Position numbers and translations under genes: made by a program | The notes under the pieces: generated by a model | Databases searched by the model: none | The model's input: the letters and a program-made list of their open reading frames with translations, nothing else | What the model was told of the DNA's origin: nothing | In this document: positions 45,160-56,262 of the stretch, one piece after another | How positions within the stretch are numbered: the first letter of the stretch is position 1 | How the letters are laid out: each line of letters begins with the position of its first letter | Assembly: GCA_029747585.1 (NCBI GenBank) | Contig: JAPEVF010000173.1 | Location: 16,582-80,581 of the forward strand | Reading direction: 5' to 3' | From: Pleurotus djamor | Lineage: Eukaryota > Basidiomycota > Agaricomycetes > Agaricales > Pleurotaceae | Length of the DNA: 64,000 bases

Positions 45160-47924
45160 CTAACTAGCGACGTCAAAAACAGTGCGCAAGACGTGGTCTT
45201 GCTTTCGCTGGGTGTGTTTGATGAATCCAAGGTAATCCAACTCTTGCAATGCACGAATAAACCGTGCTTGTACCTCCATCTTCCATTTCTCCTCATCATA
45301 CTCTTCCTCCAAACCATCATCATTGACAACAGCCACTTCTTTGCCTTTCTTCTTCGGCGGGTTTCGAGCCTTCTTACGTGGAGAGCCCCCTTTGGCGGCT
45401 TGTGTCCGCTTCTTGAGTTTGCCGAGTTCGTTCCGCTGCGTTTCAAGAACCAGAACAAAGGATTCAAACCAGTCGTACACGTTCAACATCTTCCCGCTGT
45501 CAAGGTAGCGCCGAAAGAGTATGCTGGTGTCTGGAAGCTGCCACAAGGTATAGTCGGCAGCTGAGCTTTCATCAGGTTGTAGATAAGACCACGGTTGGAG
45601 TAAACCCGATAAGAGGGAGGGTCGTGTAGCAGGATTGAGTACCTAACGATATCTGCTCAGACACGTCGAGTGTGGGTCTTGTGGCTAGGACGCACCTCGG
45701 AAGGGAAAGGGGAGTACCCAGTGTACCAGATATCCCAGAGCTTACTTGACTCTTCGGGTGGAACAAGATACTGACTAAAGGGAATTAGGGCCTGGTGTCA
45801 AAGTTAAAAGCTTGTCACATACGACCACTGTTGGCGCAACCATCGTGAGGTGCTTTCCTGTATCTGGGTGGCTTCTTCGGCAGCATCATCATCCGTAAAC
45901 CTCGAAATCAGTGAAGCGCACTGATGACGAGCATCTAGGATATCGTCACGGTCCTCGGTGGGCAGCGCAACGAGGAAGGCATCTAAAAGCTTGAGTAAAT
46001 TGTGGACTTGTTCAGTCGTCAATTTCCTGACAAGAGATGAACAAATATGTGATGCATTCAAAGATTACGACGCACTGAATCGATTTGCAGAAATATTGGA
46101 TCTCGGTGTCGACGTCTCCTTTCAAGACGAGTGACAAAATCTCGGGGATACATTTCTGCTGCTTCCCAGTAACATTGCTACTGCCCTCTTGAACGAGGAA
46201 GTCACGAACTATGACAAGGATATTAACCCATGTTCGTAGTAAATCGACGTGGTTTTCAAAAGACGTTCGTTCCCGATCAAGCGCCTCTAGCAAGGTATCA
46301 ATAGTTTCATGTTGCCAAGAGTCCTCGGCATTGGGTGCTGAGTCTGCGGGTGCATGTACACGAACCAGAAGAGACTCCAGGAACGCGAACGACGATGGTT
46401 GAACCAACAGGTGCTTGGTCGCCGAAAAATCAGAGCTGTCAGGATAAAAGGCGTCGCTGACCAGTACGGCCAACGGATCGAGAAAATGTTTCATATAGGC
46501 TAACTATTGAAAGAGGTGATGAGCGAGCACGATTGGATACCGGCGAGGACAGAACGTACCTGTATTATACTCTGGACAGTGTCTATTCCAGAGTTGTATC
46601 GTCGGAAGTGATCATATAGAAAGTCAAGGACGGCTGGTCCAATGAGGACATCAGGACGGAAGTCGACGTCGAAGAAAGTCTTTTTACATGTTAGTCACGG
46701 CGAACCTACTGGGCCGACAGATCATACCTTGACAATGATCTGCTCCAGAGCTGGGAGTCCGTGAGGTAGAGTAGCGTGAGTTAGACGTAGACGACGGAGT
46801 GTTTCCCGGGGATACGTATTCTGGATGAAGTGAGTTGACGGTGGGGATGTCAACGTTGCCAGAAATACTAGCGGAAGCCGAGGTACATGGCGGCTAAACA
46901 TCGCAATTGAGAAGACTGAGGGAAATGGATTCGAAGGGGTAAGCGTACCTGCAGATGTGGAAAATATCTTGGAGAACAGTGGAGTCAAATTGTTCAAGGT
47001 CGTGGAGGAAGACAACAAGATGGCTTGGCTGGCCTGGATTAAATCAGGACGGGAGTGTGTATCTATTCAACGAGACTTACTTTGGGTATCCTTGAGAGCT
47101 TGATACCACGCATGGAGATACTCAAAGCTATAATTGGCTGATGAGGAGGCCTTGCGCCTGGTCGGAGCTGGGTAGCAGGTCAACCGACTAGACAAGCAAA
47201 TGGCAAAAAGCAGCATACCACTCAGCGCGGAATTTGTCACAAACCCACCAATCATCTCTCTCATTGCAGCAGTCAAGTTCAAGCTAGCGGAAGGGTGCAA
47301 GTGCGTGATAAGAGTCAGTGGTCCATCGTCTTCAAACAAGTCATCTGTGTTGGAATTTCCAGACAACCTCTCGGTAATTTCTCTAAGGGTGTCGGATTGG
47401 CCCGAAGGATCTAAGTATGATTATCAACAACGAGGCTCGAGCTGAAGATACGAATCGCACCTGATATGCAAACCATAGGCAGCTCTTCGTAAGGAAGACC
47501 AGGGAGAGTATCGGTGTGTGCATTCTTTACGCTCTCGACAACCTTGGAAACCACCGGCAATCTGAGCGACTCTGCTATTTTCTACACGAGATGAGTTGGC
47601 GGTCGTTATCCATGCCGACTAAATCAAACACACCTGGATCTGGGTGAGACACTTGGACCACGCCGCTTGGTACGCGTCCAGTCGCAACTGAAGACCCTCT
47701 GGAAGGTCACGATCTTCGAAGAACGAAACAGGTTCCTCTTCCTCCTCCTCAGCTCCTACAGCACTTTCAAGCCCATCGCTCTGCAAGTACGAAGTTGCAA
47801 CTTGCCTGTGTCATCGAACGGGATACAAATGACTTTCTGTGGAAATCAACGGGGCTGTCAACGGAGAACGGGCGAGGATTCGTACTTGACTGGGATCATC
47901 GAGTTTGTTTGATGATGTTGCCAT
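45160..47924 (-). CDS. ORC3: Origin recognition complex subunit 3
   Basis: A multi-exon minus-strand gene. Recognisable ORC3 text: LPEGLQLRLDAYQAAWSKCL at the start of the ATPase-like domain, LVVFLHDLEQFDSTVLQDIF, SRHVPRLPLVFLATLTSP, TFFDVDFRPDVLIGPAVLDF, YMKHFLDPLAVL and the C-terminal winged-helix part with DYTLWQLPDTSILFRRYLDS and LQELDYLGFIKHTQRKQDHV. ORC3 is part of the six-subunit complex that marks replication origins and loads MCM with Cdc6 and Cdt1; like other ORC3 proteins it keeps the AAA+ fold without an active nucleotide site. A Lys-rich linker (SPRKKARNPPKKKGKE) sits before the last helices. The N-terminal exon (MATSSNKLDDPSQ at 47924) fits, but the join through the next about 110 bases did not close cleanly in frame. 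Confidence 0.9.
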
Positions 47925-48216
47925 TAGTGAGCGTGCAAAGAAGGTAACAATATGGCATCGAAAGGAAGAGTGGGTAAACACGAAGTGGCCCCTCAACTCT
48001 CGGAGCCGGCCCTAAACTCAACGCGTCGCGACGCGTCCCATTTACGCCGTTCCCCTTTGCGTCACCTGCAAGCATAATTCGCCGTCTGTGGTATACTTAT
48101 CTTCCTCCTTGCTCTCGACTCTCGTATATATGGCCCAAAATCGTTCAAAAAGAATACAATCTTATGCTATCTATATATTACAGCACATGCAGTGACAACG
48201 CCTGGCTAAACTCAAA

Positions 48217-49001
48217 TCAGAGGCGTTTCTTCACATTTTGGAGATCATATCTAAGTTTGTAACCTAGAATTCCGGCGATGTATCGGCCCAAAAAAGCGGT
48301 GAACTGCAAGCGTAGCGTTAATTAGAACTAAACTTAGACCATCAGGCATGTTCGTACGACTCACCGCTTTCTCAAGGATACGAATCCCTCCAGGAAGCAC
48401 GGGGTAGCAATCGCCATAATAAAATGCTTGCATCACGGCGGGGGCGCTTCCCATCAAGCCGATGTGGCACAGATTCCTGAAGAACACTTCCTTCCCATCA
48501 TCCTGAATAGAACGCAAACATGAGCTTCAGACCAATTATTGCAAAGCGGTATAAGAGCATAAGCTCATCTGACTGACCATCGGGAGAGCATTCTCCTCAA
48601 CAATCGACACTTGTCCAGGAGGAACATAAACGGAATGAGCGGTGCCCTTTGGGATAAAGATTTCCCCATCATCAGGCGTATACCACCGGGTTGTTGCTTT
48701 CAAGAAGGAAATTGCCCTGAACTTCGCACCAGGCACGCCTATGGTATATCGAACTCGACCTTGAATAACTCGGAATACTTCGTCATGAGTCTCATGGTAA
48801 TGTAGAGGGACCTCTATCCCGGGGTGGTCTGGGCTGGATACAACCCTTGTGAGGAAATCAGAGTCACGAAGGAAGGTCTGGAGGGAAGATATGAGTTATA
48901 GATGCTAAAGAATGGCTGCATGCAACACACCATTTCGATACCCTCCGCGAGAGTGACGGTGTCAGGCTCATTCCTCAAATCAACTGGCTTGAGAGAGGGC
49001 A
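48217..49001 (-). CDS. Cupin-domain protein, copy A
   Basis: Four exons on the minus strand, start MPSLKPVDLRNEPDTVTLAE at 49001, stop at 48217. The single cupin barrel has motif 1 in PLHYHETHDEVFRVIQGRV (two His and Glu) and motif 2 in DDGEIFIPKGTAHSVYVP, with PGQVSIVEENALP after it. A C-terminal part (NLCHIGLMGSAPAVMQAFYY, then FTAFLGRYIAGILGYK) is shared with copy B and looks like an amphipathic or membrane-touching helix. Cupins of this size bind Fe, Mn or Zn and act as dioxygenases, isomerases or binding proteins. The family assignment is firm, the reaction unknown. Copy B starts 236 bases to the right on the same strand. Confidence 0.85.
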
Positions 49002-49236
49002 TCGTGCATGTAAAGTATGTGATGCATGGGAGTTGCACCAGGCTAAATATACAACTGGGCTCGGTCGATAGCGCGATAATGAAACCGTATGTAACCACAA
49101 CATTGTTTCATGACAATATTAGGCGACGTGATGATCAAAACACATACATCCCATTGGACAAAGGAAACAGGTAAAGGTACAATCCAGCCATCTGGATGGA
49201 GAAACCAAATCAGAACCCGGAAAAGGAAAGGCTTCC

Positions 49237-49997
49237 TCATTGATGTTTCTTGAGGTTGTTGATATCAAAGAGAGGCTTGTGACCCAGCAGCGGAGCGATA
49301 TAACGACCAAGTAATGTCACGAGCTAGGTGTAGTTTGATGAGTCAAGTGGGAGAGAAGGGGACCACGAGATGACTCACTCCTTTCTCAAGGAAGCGTGGT
49401 CCACCAGGGAGGACAGGATATCCATCCCCGAAGTAAAATATCTGCATTACAGCAAAGGGATTGGCATTCAAACCCCCAATGCCAAATACGTTTCTGAAGA
49501 AGACCTCCTTCTCTTCGTCCTATTTCACAGACTCATGAGATGGGCCAGGAATGACGATAAACGACACAAAGAACTCACCATCGGGTCTGTCTTCTCTTCA
49601 ATGATCACTTCTTCGCCAGGAGGGATGAAGAGGGCGTGTGCGGTCCCTTTGGGGATGTTGATTTCCCCGTCTTCTGGACCATACCAACGCGTGGTCGCAC
49701 GGAGGAGGGAAAATGCCTTGAACTTCGCACCTGCCTCCCCAAGCGTGTACTGAACACGACCTTTGACGACACGGAAGCCCTCATCGTGCAGTTCGTGATA
49801 GTGCATGGGTACAGAGAGACCTTCGTGATCTGCTGTGAACACGATCCTCGTCAAATACTCTGAGTTGCGAAGGAAAGTCTACGATCGTTTCAGTTGGGAG
49901 AGCGAACTTGGAAGTATTTGCAACGAACCATCGTCATTCCTTTGCCAATGTCGATTGTGTCGGGCTCCTTCCATAGGTCAACAGGTTCGGAGGACAT
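49237..49997 (-). CDS. Cupin-domain protein, copy B
   Basis: Same exon layout as copy A: exon 1 49929-49997, exon 2 49579-49878, then two further exons to the stop at 49237. It starts MSSEPVDLWKEPDTIDIGKG. Cupin motif 1 is PMHYHELHDEGFRVVKGRV, motif 2 EDGEINIPKGTAHALFIP followed by PGEEVIIEEK. The C-terminal part has NPFAVMQIFYFGDGYPVLPG and LLGRYIAPLLGHKPLF. All metal-ligand positions are kept in both copies, so both look active. The pair arose by tandem duplication and has diverged considerably. A role in the same pathway as the nearby P450 is possible but unproven. Confidence 0.85.
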
Positions 49998-50881
49998 GGT
50001 AGATAGTTAAGACGAGTTGCTGAAGCGCTGACATAGTGTGAGATATCATAGGGTTCATGCACATGTCTGGAGGCAATCTGGAAGCGGGGAAAGATGGGGA
50101 AGATGGGGAAGACGGGGCTCAGGGTCAGGCACAGACATACCTGCGTCAAGCTACTGATCGTGGGAACGCTGAATCCCACGCTTTCAATTGACGGTTGCGA
50201 CTCAAGCGGCTCAAACTTTAAGTACGCTTGGCGTGGCCGCTCCCAGAGTCCCAATGCTCTCTATACGTTGAATCATTTCAATACTTATGACACAACAACA
50301 GGCATATTCTCTCATAGTGTATGCGAGAGATAAAAAGTATAGCTTGCGAACGTCTCCTGCGTGTTGCTTGCAGCTCATGGAACCAATAATAATTCTACTC
50401 CGACCTTTCTAGGCTACCAGCGACTACTTGCCAGTTCATGGCGGTTTTAAAACTGGCACACAGCTCTGAGCTCTAACTTCTACGACTGGACTGGTCGACT
50501 GGCTCTTGATGATTCCAAGTGCTCTCACTTCTCCGTAACCTCAAAGCATTCATATTGTCTCAGTCACGAATATCCTTTGATGGCTGAATTGGCGTCCTCA
50601 TCCTCAGCCTTCGAGAATCGGCACTCTCAGGTTATCTAAGCAGTAGTCACGCCTCAGGATGATGCTTGCATTATCCGCCCTCCGCCGGTACTGGATGGCT
50701 CCCCAGTATAAAAAGAACCAAAGACGCAGTCTCTCTTCACTCTCAACCATCGTCATCTCCAACCGCGAAGGCTTGCTGAAACCGCCGTACGTCCTCGCCG
50801 CCTCGTTCATCTAGCTAATTACTCTCCCCACGGGCCACGTAGCTATCCATCCGTCCCTCCGCTTACCAAGAACTAATCGTT
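49998..50881. other. Divergent intergenic region
   Basis: This lies between cupin B (minus) and a plus-strand hypothetical gene, so it holds both promoters. A minus-strand frame at 50604-50810 (68 codons, RLRLWFFLYWGAIQYRRR) overlaps the likely promoter of the plus-strand gene and is not supported. A short purine-rich repeat (GGGGAAGA/TGGGGAAGA) lies at about 50086-50116. Confidence 0.4.
50707..50714 (+). promoter_or_regulatory. TATA box of the following hypothetical gene
   Basis: TATAAAAA in CCCCAGTATAAAAAGAACC, about 170 bases before the ATG at 50882. The distance implies a 5' leader of roughly 140 bases. Confidence 0.4.
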
Positions 50882-51666
50882 ATGGCCCCACCTAAGTTCA
50901 ATCAACTTTTGAAGGCCGTCATCTTTGCTATCTCGAGCGGTAGGTCACATTATCTATCGCAGGTTATTGACCGCTGCCTTGATCAGGCGTCTAGGGTTGA
51001 CAGCATATCTACTCCGTTCTCTGAGCAAGACCTTACGCGGGCACACCAAATCAATCACGACGGTCTAGAAAGGACGCTTACGGCCCTTTGTCCAGCTCAG
51101 TCAACGTCGTTGGATAAGGACTCACTCAAGGTATGATCTCGCTGGTCTTACTCAAAGGCGCTTCGCTCATCTGACTGGCGACGAGATAGATGTTCCAAGA
51201 CGCCTTCTCCTCGACGGCCGTCAAGGCGGCCATATGTCGTCCCCTTTACCTCCTCCCTGAAGATGTCCTCCCGAGCCCGCCCAAAAGTCACCTCTTTTCA
51301 GCTGAACACTCGAAGATCGTCGAGGCCGCCTGGCTCAAGTTCCTTCTTCTTCTGGACCGGCTCTACTCTCAAGAAGCGTCAACCACCTTATACAGAATCC
51401 TTCTACCTCTGGTCCACATCGCCATTCTTTACATCCAAGGAGAGCAACATTTTGAAAGGTAGGCGGCGTGTTCACCTGGAATTCGATCATCCTTCTGATT
51501 TCTGTTCACCAGGCCATCGCAGCCGCAGCAAGCCAAGCAGAACAAGAAAACACAATCAACAAAACCCGCGGTCACCCATCAGCACGTCCGCGACGCTCAC
51601 AAGCGCAAAATATTGAAGGATATGATATCCTCAAAGAAGGGAAATCGCAAACGCTATAGCGCGTAG
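50882..51666 (+). CDS. Hypothetical protein with basic C-terminus
   Basis: Three exons (50882-51130, 51190-51458, 51513-51666) encode 223 residues. The first part is mostly helical (MAPPKFNQLLKAVIFAISSG, AHQINHDGLERTLTALC, AAWLKFLLLLDRLYSQE). The last exon is strongly basic and Gln/Lys-rich (RPSQPQQAKQNKKTQSTKP, HVRDAHKRKILKDM and a KKGNRKRYSA end), which suggests nucleic-acid contact or nuclear/nucleolar location. No family recognised, no signal peptide. The TATA box and clean phases support a real gene. It converges with the minus-strand gene to its right; the stop codons are about 200 bases apart. Confidence 0.6.
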
Positions 51667-51863
51667 TCTCGTCCTTTCATTCCTACACATCAACTCTCGC
51701 TCCAGGAAATTGTGTATATGTAGAGTACTTGTAAATTACAATCGTTCGGCATTAATGAGAGGAGAATAGTATGTACAACAATCGCTAGCGTGTGTTTCAG
51801 GCAAGGTAAAATAAGAAAAGACAGTGATACGTAGGTTGGTTGGTAATGTTCCATACGCTTGTC

Positions 51864-53280
51864 TCAGGCGTGGACTCGCTTTTTGGGATTGTAGAAGGGG
51901 AGGCTGAAGTTGGGATTATTATTTTAAACGGGGACACAGGGATTGAATGTGATCCACAGACGTACCTCACACCGTGGTCAAAGAGGACCTGGGCAGAATA
52001 GAGGAGCGTCTGGAGCGCAACGAACTCTAGGATCGCCTCAAGCTTTGCTTTGTCACTCTTCCAAAGTTTACCGATAGCGACATAAAAACGAGAAGGCAAA
52101 CGATCGGTATTTTCATCTTCGTGTCCATCTTTGAAGCCCGCTAAGGTCGAAAGGAATGTTACCGCTCCTTTAGAAGCTGCGAGCCAGCAGAGTTGCTTCA
52201 GTAGTTGGTCAGCGCTTACTTGTCGAATCAGAAGTGGTAGGGACGTACTGAACGATACTTAGCGCCTCCAGCCTGATGAGCATGGTGCCAAGTGTACAGG
52301 AGCTCGGCTTGAAAGCCCAAGGCCTCCTTCCACAATAGATATCCAAGAAAATCCAACGGTCGACAGTCGTCGATGACCCGATGCCTCTTGTCAAATTTGA
52401 TGGGAAGATTTTGCTGTTCCGGCGTAGTGAGGCCAAGTAAACTGTCACGGATGGGTTGATTATCGTTGTCTTCGAGGAAACACATCAGGGCTTCTTCATG
52501 TGCTGGGTTGACTTTGGCGTAGTTCCTAGTGCGAAAGGTATGAATGCGACCGAGAGACGAATTCGAGTTGGGTTGAGTAGCGTATACCTCGTCGAACGAG
52601 GCCTTGACGGACGGCATGGATGGGATTATTAGTCCTTTGTAGAAGTCGAGGAGTCGTTCCTCAACATAAGTCTTCTTGATGTAGCACGTATGCGCTTCAA
52701 AATCATTCGCATAGAGCTTTAAGTCGTCGCCCGATTCGGGGAGAGGGTCACCGTCCATCTTGCATTGTATCGTCCCAATAATCGAGTTCTGGGTATATAA
52801 AATGACAGAGTACTGAGAGATGATCACTGTTAGTTCATGCCAAGTGGGAAACAATGCGCATATACGAACTTCAAACGCAGCATAGCGCTTCTGGATGTCA
52901 TAAGCCACCTCGACCTCCTCCTCCTCAGATACCGGATTGACGAAGAAGTGATCGTATAAGACCTTGGCCGCGGAGACATTGTGGACGCTGTCGCCACCGT
53001 GCTCTAGGACATCGTTCTCTCGGAAATCGAGGGCTGCCTCCAGAGCGACAGATGATGAGGCGAATCGCGGATTATGTACGAACGGGGTGAAGGTAGTAGA
53101 CTCTGCTTGGATGTATCTTCTGAATAGAGGAGGCAGCGAGTTTGGATCGCATCGGGATTTTTGACATTGTGCGCGTTTGGCAGTTTGCTGCTTCGACTTG
53201 TCGATGTCGTGAGATGATCGCTTCGGATGTTTTTGTTTTTTATTCGAGGACTTTGAAGACTTATTGGTAATTGGGGCCAT
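51864..53280 (-). CDS. Hypothetical protein with Lys/Ser-rich N-terminus
   Basis: The minus-strand gene starts MAPITNKSSKSSNKKQKHPK at 53280. Internal introns: an in-frame one near 52818-52871 (its removal joins RYAAFE to YSVILYTQ), one with donor GTACGT after KYRS (about 52248), and a last one before a short final exon reading SLPFYNPKKRVHA, stop at 51864. The body has segments such as LDFRENDVLEHGGDSVHNV, YVEERLLDFYKGLIIPSMPS and FDKRHRVIDDCRPLDFLGYL. It looks like a soluble nuclear or cytosolic protein of about 400 residues. I do not recognise a domain. The unspliced frame is also long, so the first internal intron is the least certain. Confidence 0.6.
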
Positions 53281-54297
53281 GATTGAGAGAGTAGAATAGA
53301 TGGTCGCCGTCCGGTGTCGCGGTGTCGGGGGAGCGTCGAAGGTTGTGGTCGTAAAGGGAGGAGGAAAGAGCGCGAGGGAAGAAATTTGGAGAATTTATAC
53401 CGTTTCCAAGCCTCCCGGAAACGGCATTAGATAAGCTAGACAGACGAGGATAGAACAAGTCGCGGTCAGCCAAGAGTTGTTCGAACTTTGCACTCACTGT
53501 TCACTCGAAAAAACGTGCAAGTAGCCGAGTCCAGTATCGTTAGGACGAGGCCAGCTCAAGTATGATGTTAGCATTCTTTAGATCCGCTCATTGGTCCAGC
53601 TTCGAGACTAGTGTGTGGTTCAACGCCGAAAAACATGTTGCGCATACTTGGAAGTAACAAAAATGTAGTTCTCACGGTCCACCCTATAATACCCCTGAGC
53701 TTCGAAGATACAGAAACAAACTTGTATGTAAAACGGGAACGACGGGGTGACTAGATCTCAGCTTCTTGGTTCTTGTAACGTGCTAGGACGCCCTAGGTAT
53801 CCGAGCCTGTTCCAGAAGTCATCCAACCTAGGCCCCGCCGTATGTCTACAGTCAACACATCCAACCCTCCAGATCTCCGCCAAGGTCCTTACTTCAACCA
53901 AAATAAAATCAACTCGTCCAGAACTTCTTGAAGTCCTGTTCCTCCCCGCTGCCCGGTAAACCGGACAAAGATAGCGCTTGAAGCTATCCCAGATGGAGGC
54001 GAAACCACGGGCGCTGGCGTGCCCATCATCTTCACGGGTGCAAACGGAGACAGAACCGTTCTATTGAGGCGAGCTGATGAGTGGGAAAAGCAGGTGCATT
54101 GACTTTCACTGGTCGAAGATGTATGTGTTGATGGGGGTAAACCAAGGTCGAGGACATTGCCTTTATACAGGGGAGGGGTCTTGTTGATATTTGTTTGTGC
54201 GATATGGCTGGTCAAGAGTTCGTTGATCAACAAGTTGAACACCAATCACGACACTGCCTCTGCCTGCATCCGGCTTACCACTGTCACGACCTTCCCC
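53281..54297. other. Divergent promoter region
   Basis: One kb between the minus-strand hypothetical gene and SYF2 on the plus strand, holding both upstream regions. The minus-strand frame at 53889-54245 is open for 118 codons but has no recognisable content or splice partner and is left out. Confidence 0.4.
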
Positions 54298-55525
54298 ATG
54301 CCTCCACGAACCTCGAAGCGCTCGAAAAAGTCGGCCAAGGCGGCCAAAGAAGTTGAACCAGCCGAAGTTGAGGTGATACCTGAAATTACCCAAGAAGCGC
54401 CGCCACCTCCGCCCCCAGTCGAACCAGCCGCTGTGACTGAGACAGTGGTCGAGACGGATGTCGCCATGGAACCTCCTGCTGAGGAATCGGTAGCTGAGAC
54501 CGTGGAGGAAGCCAAGGAGGACGAGGCATCCACATCAAAAGAGGAGAAAGTGACGATAACCATGGAGGAACGGAAGGCGAAACTGGAAGAGCTACGGAAG
54601 AAGATGGTAAGCAGCGTTCCATTCAATTTCGTTGTTTCTTCTACCTGACTCACGGAATAGCATGCATCCTCCAAAGCGAACAGGCAGTCACTGGTGGAAG
54701 AATCCGCGAAACAAAAGGTTTCTGCTCGCGAGGCGGCTCGTCTGGAAAGACAACGCAAACTTGCTGAGACGTTACGTTTGAAAGCGGATGCAGAGGAACG
54801 GGGCGAAGATGTTGAACGAGCTAAGAATTGGGAATACACAATTGAAGAGAACGATGAGTGGGAGAAGAAGCTGGCGAGAAAGAAACGACGGGCTGATTTT
54901 GAGTTCCATGGTGAGTCCCTTGGCTTTCTCAACTATTTTTCTATCTAACATTTGCACAGATGATGCACATGCTGCTCGAAGACGGTATAAGAAAGACTTG
55001 GATCACCTCAAGCCTGACCTAGAGGCCTACAACAAGCAGAAGGCTGTTGCAATGGGACTCGCTCCAGGAAGCAACCTCCTCACCGGATTCGACCCATCAC
55101 AAGGTTCCTCACTTGTACCCACATCACAACAACAACAACTTGCTGCTGAGAACCTCTACCGTGACGCCAATACTCTCATTTACGGCGACAGTAAGCCGTC
55201 CGAGGATGCCATTGACCGTGTTGTCAGCAAGCTCAACAAAGAGTGCGTTAGCCTCACCTTCATGGCTACTGCAGACGTATTGATTTACGTTTCCTTCTAG
55301 TATGGACAAGAAGAGCAAGTTCTCTCGGAAACGGAACAACGAGGACGAGGGCGACATCACATACATCAACGAGCACAACAGGGTATTCAACAAGAAGGTT
55401 CGTCGTATCTCCCTTTTACCTCGGGCGCTCCGAGAGTCTGACTGTGGCTGGTATAGATTGCAAGGTATTACGACAAGTATACCTCCGAGATTCGCGCCAG
55501 CTTTGAGCGGGGGACTGCGCTATAG
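54298..55525 (+). CDS. SYF2: Pre-mRNA-splicing factor Syf2
   Basis: Five exons (54298-54606, 54661-54910, 54960-55242, 55301-55397, 55457-55525) encode 335 residues. The start is MPPRTSKRSKKSAKAAKEVE, then an acidic stretch with PPPPPPVEP. The conserved Syf2 part contains ERKAKLEELRKKM, ERGEDVERAKNWEYTIEEND, KKLARKKRRADFEFHDDAHA, YKKDLDHLKPDLEAYNKQK, KPSEDAIDRVVSKLN, FSRKRNNEDEGDITYINEHN and the end IARYYDKYTSEIRASFERGT. Syf2 is a component of the Prp19-associated/NTC part of the spliceosome and acts with Cwc2/Ntc90-type factors in the catalytic stages. The N-terminal extension is longer than in yeast, as in other basidiomycetes. All introns have phases that close cleanly. Confidence 0.95.
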
Positions 55526-56262
55526 TCTCTCACCCTCGTCCTTCTTTTATTCTACCTTCTATGTTGTGTTATTTACCCGTCATTGTGTATTTTCAGAGCC
55601 ATATAATCATTTGTTTGAGGAAAGCAAGATCCCCCCACCACCCGATCGTGTTGATGTGGCTGTTTGGTTCAGAGTCGCGTGCGTCGAAGGATCACCATCA
55701 TTTTCGGTAACAACTACTTCAAACATACCATGCTCCCCGGAATCTTTCTCTCTCGCTCGCTAGGGTCCGACGTGGGCGAGCAAGCCATGTTGCCCATATT
55801 TTGATGGCCACACAACAGCATTCGGTTGGGGTCGCAATGGCCAAGCATCTATCGGCCATACGGTCAACTTGAAACCCCTTGCGGTCGGTTGCTCGACCTC
55901 TCGCCCATCATCAATTCATTCTCAGAAGCCCATCATCACCGTGCATAAAATCCTGCATGGCTCAGAAGCCTTGGATTCCCTCTTTTGTTCTTGCTCTTTC
56001 CAAGATCGAACGGCCGTGCCGTGGTTCGTGGCTTTTCCCTTACACTCTTCTTTTTTGCCCTCCTTTCGCGTGGTGTTTCGTCCAGGTGACGAGGTTTCGA
56101 AGAACCGGCATCGAACGAACGTGATCTCCCTCATCAAGGCGTAGGACTACTTAACTGGTGAGTTAAGGTTGGGGTTTGGCTTTCCCTAGAATCGGCCACC
56201 CCGGGTTGACCGAGCGCCGCAGGGATTCCATATAGCCCAACAATTACAGGCATCTCTTCAAC
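55526..56262. other. Intergenic between SYF2 and the App1-like gene
   Basis: Overlapping plus-strand frames at 55869-56144 and a minus-strand frame at 55922-56137 lack recognisable content. No supported gene. A short direct repeat (two copies around CAGAAGCCCATCATCA and CTCAGAAGCC, 55921-55970) is present. Confidence 0.35.

Noticed and set aside
54246..54932. 228-codon minus-strand frame
   Set aside because: It lies opposite SYF2, whose plus-strand exons are confirmed by family motifs; the frame is a shadow of its biased composition.
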